A stretch of DNA of 64,000 nt from the NCBI GenBank assembly GCA_032718475.1, contig JAUCBJ010007475.1, positions 1 to 64,000 on the forward strand, read 5' to 3'. Below, piece after piece: positions 61,863 through 64,000 of the stretch. The translations under genes and the position numbers were made by a program. Every line of letters starts with the position of its first letter. Position 1 is the stretch's first letter. A model generated the notes under the pieces. That model was not told the DNA's origin and made no database searches. It saw nothing but the letters and a program-made list of their open reading frames with translations. Source of the stretch: Nemertoderma westbladi. Its lineage: Eukaryota > Xenacoelomorpha > Nemertodermatida > Nemertodermatidae.

Positions 61863-63283
61863 ATGACTTGAAATTAGCAGACTCTAATGTCTTATATTGC
61901 AGTATTGTATATTTATTCTGTTCGAGTTTTATTTTTGTTTTATTTTTGAATTTATTTTTGTGTCTACTATCTGACAGTCTGACTGTTGATGGTGACACAG
62001 AACCATTTGAAGTATTATGGGGAGTCCTCCAAGGAGATACACTTGCGCTATTCTTGTTCATAATCATAATTGTGGTTGACTATGTCAGTATGTTCTACGC
62101 ATGTCCTTAGATCATCATAATGATGATGGGGTAATGGTAACTCCACCTACTGGCTCTAGAAGTCGAGTAATTCCTGCCAAGTACCTAACTGATCTTGACT
62201 TTGCTGATGACTTAGGAGTACTCCTGTACTCTCAGAATCACTAGAGGAAGCCCAACGGCTCCTCACCTAATTAGAACAGGCTGCTTCTAGTGTTGGTCTT
62301 TTTATTAACTCCAAAAAGACCAACATTTTGGCAGTTAATTTTGAAAGTGCTCAGCCAGTCAGCAAGTCTCTGACCGGATGAACATAAGCTCAAAGGATGG
62401 TATGCTCGGAGACGGGGGGGGGGGGGGGGGTGGGTGGGGGGAAACTTGATGCAAAACCCGCCTTGGCGAATTAATATCCCGCATCAATGTTAAATTCACA
62501 ATTTAGGGAAAGGAGCAGGTTACAGTGGCACGATATTTTAACCAAAACAATAAACTAAGCACAATAAAACAGGTAACTGTTATATTTTTGAGAGTAATCA
62601 TCTGTTATTTGCGTCCAATTTCCCCTGGAGAGGGGTGAATTTTTATTGCGTCCAGTACGCTCGAGCGTGTGGATGACTTCTGTTACCGGGGGTCATGGAT
62701 CCGGAAGTCAAATGAGGACCTTCGAAATTCGAATACGTAAGGGAAAGGCATGGTCAGCCTTGAATGGGCTTTCTAGGATTTGGAAATCATATAGAATTAA
62801 GGTCCGATTATTTAGAGCAGCAGTAGTTCCCGTACTCCTCTATGGGAGTCCATGCTGGGCTCTAACTGCTGAGGACGCCAAATCTCTGGATGGCACATTC
62901 ACAAGAATGCTACGCCGGGTTCATTGTGTCGGGCAATGCACACATCTCCAACCAGACACTATATAACATTGGAGATAGATGTCTCATTGGTTCCCCCAAG
63001 CTTGACACTATAACAAAGTTGCCTCCGCTTTGCAGGACATTGCTTTCGCCGTGAGGACCAGCCAGTGCCTAATCATGTGCTTTGGCAGCCTCATGGAGTG
63101 AATAATAAGCATGGTGGACAACCCATGACTTTCTTGAGACGCATGTTAAAGGACACCAGCATTGAAGATGCGGATGATCTAGCAAATGTCATGGGTGATA
63201 GGGAGTTGTGGTGGCGCAATTTTGTCGACAAGCCACCTGCAGCTGCAATGCAGCATGCCGATCCTAGTAGTAGTAGTAGTAGA
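61863..63283 (+). pseudogene. RTE-like LINE relic, copy 2
   Basis: Duplicate of 21880-23308 with the same stops, the same 245-bp repeat insertion (about 62410-62656) and the same (TAG)n tail (63265-63282). Readable pieces include LWGVLQGDTLALFLFII and GKAWSALNGLSRIWKSYRI. Non-functional. Confidence 0.85.
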
Positions 63284-64000
63284 TCTGATATTGATATCAT
63301 CAGAGTGACTGTAGTTAGTTGTTGTAGGAGATTCATGCTACAGTCTTGCTACCACCTGTACTTCTAAAATGTCCTGTTAATAATATGTACTTTGACGATA
63401 TATTGTATATTATTCTATTATCATTAGAACCACCTATTGCAAGCGCTTTCTTATTGGTTGAATATTCAATATTTTAATCGTCCAATCAGAGAGTCAGAAA
63501 CTTCTCGAGATTAGGATGTTGTAACACAGGAGGCAGAACATCATAATTTCAAGCGTTTCTGATTGGATGACTGAAATATTAAATTATTCTACCAATAAGA
63601 AGGCGCTTGAATTAGGAGGTTCCAATGACACTAATAAAATGCATTTGTTTTGTTTTATGCATTGTCAGATTGTTATTGTTTTTACATACATACATAATAA
63701 CAATGACCGAACGTAATCAGGATCGAATGTAAATAGTTATTACGTATCGAACGTAACTGCAATTATGTTACATTGGATCCTATAACTATGTTACATTCGA
63801 TCTACAAATTACTAAGCTCGAATGTATCATTGCCATTTACAGATTTAAAGGAGCAGATTACAGAGGCGTGTTGGGGGAACCAAAACAATAAACGAAAGTT
63901 AACACATGTTACAAGATTATGCAGGTTACTTTTATTTAAAGGCTGAAAGGAGCAGGTTACAGCTTACAGAGGCGTGTTGGGGGAACACATGTTTCAAGAT

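Larger units (their letters stand above)
52666..64000 (+). repeat. Segmental duplication, copy 2 (runs off the window)
   Basis: Matches copy 1 in order: 52666-53619 with 19958-20960, 57984-58328 with ~20950-21290, 59172-59244 with ~21280-21360, 61342-63792 with ~21360-23837, then 63793-64000 with 25526 onward. The gaps are transposons T1/T2, T3 and T4/T5. Insertions therefore happened after the duplication. Confidence 0.92.

Overview
This is a transposon-dominated stretch of a metazoan nuclear genome, probably a marine invertebrate. Evidence for an animal genome: two BEL/Pao LTR retrotransposons (a lineage known only from animals), a Penelope-like element, CR1-like and RTE-like LINE fragments, a Ty1/copia fragment, and partial animal gene copies (DNA topoisomerase II and the m6A reader YTHDC1). 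The species cannot be named from the sequence. There are no operons, CRISPR arrays or rRNA genes.

Layout. 1-3150: Penelope-like element with an uninterrupted 771-codon RT/GIY-YIG frame and a 193-bp tandem repeat. 3904-5214: 5'-truncated CR1-like LINE. 5210-7126: two inverted-repeat units, the second holding three copies of a histone-mRNA-type 3' stem-loop. 7464-19004: element A, a BEL/Pao-type LTR element with near-identical LTRs and a TTTAC target duplication; it encodes Gag-protease and a separate downstream protein but has lost nearly all of pol. 19958-25740: first copy of a segmental duplication containing an RTE LINE relic. 26135-28689: intronless topoisomerase II fragment with two fold-back junctions, fused to an intronless YTHDC1 copy. 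29109-29398: tRNA-like sequence between perfect 55-bp inverted repeats. 29859-33740: 3.9-kb composite minisatellite. 34973-35562: probable solo LTR. 36340-37023: LINE RT fragment. 37024-52255: a ~2-kb Ty1/copia remnant on the minus strand, split by element B (37613-50846), a BEL/Pao element with Gag, protease, RT, RNase H and integrase plus the extra downstream protein. 52666-64000: second copy of the segmental duplication, riddled with five DNA transposons, two of them nested in two others.

The most interesting signal is the extra 3' gene shared by elements A (15230-17752) and B (47007-49607). It lies after gag/pol, where an env gene would sit. In both, the pattern fits a DEDDy 3'-5' exonuclease fold (WRN/EXD2-like: D-x-E, K-x-G-x-x-I-x-x-D, Y-x3-E) followed by a linker and C-terminal CCHC-type zinc knuckles. 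Both carry the same unusual Glu where Exo III normally has Asp. The genes are about the same length (840 and 866 codons), although the proteins are otherwise very diverged. Both elements also share TGTT-starting LTRs, a G-run polypurine tract preceded by a hairpin, a coiled-coil Gag N-terminus and a tandem-repeat spacer before the extra gene. I read this as one BEL/Pao sublineage that captured an exonuclease-like gene.

A second theme is the DNA transposon family in the second duplication copy. T1, T2, T4 and T5 all begin CAGT, all have 5-bp target duplications, and each has its own private repeated motif near its ends. The unoccupied copy of the duplication supplies the empty site for T1, T3 and T4.
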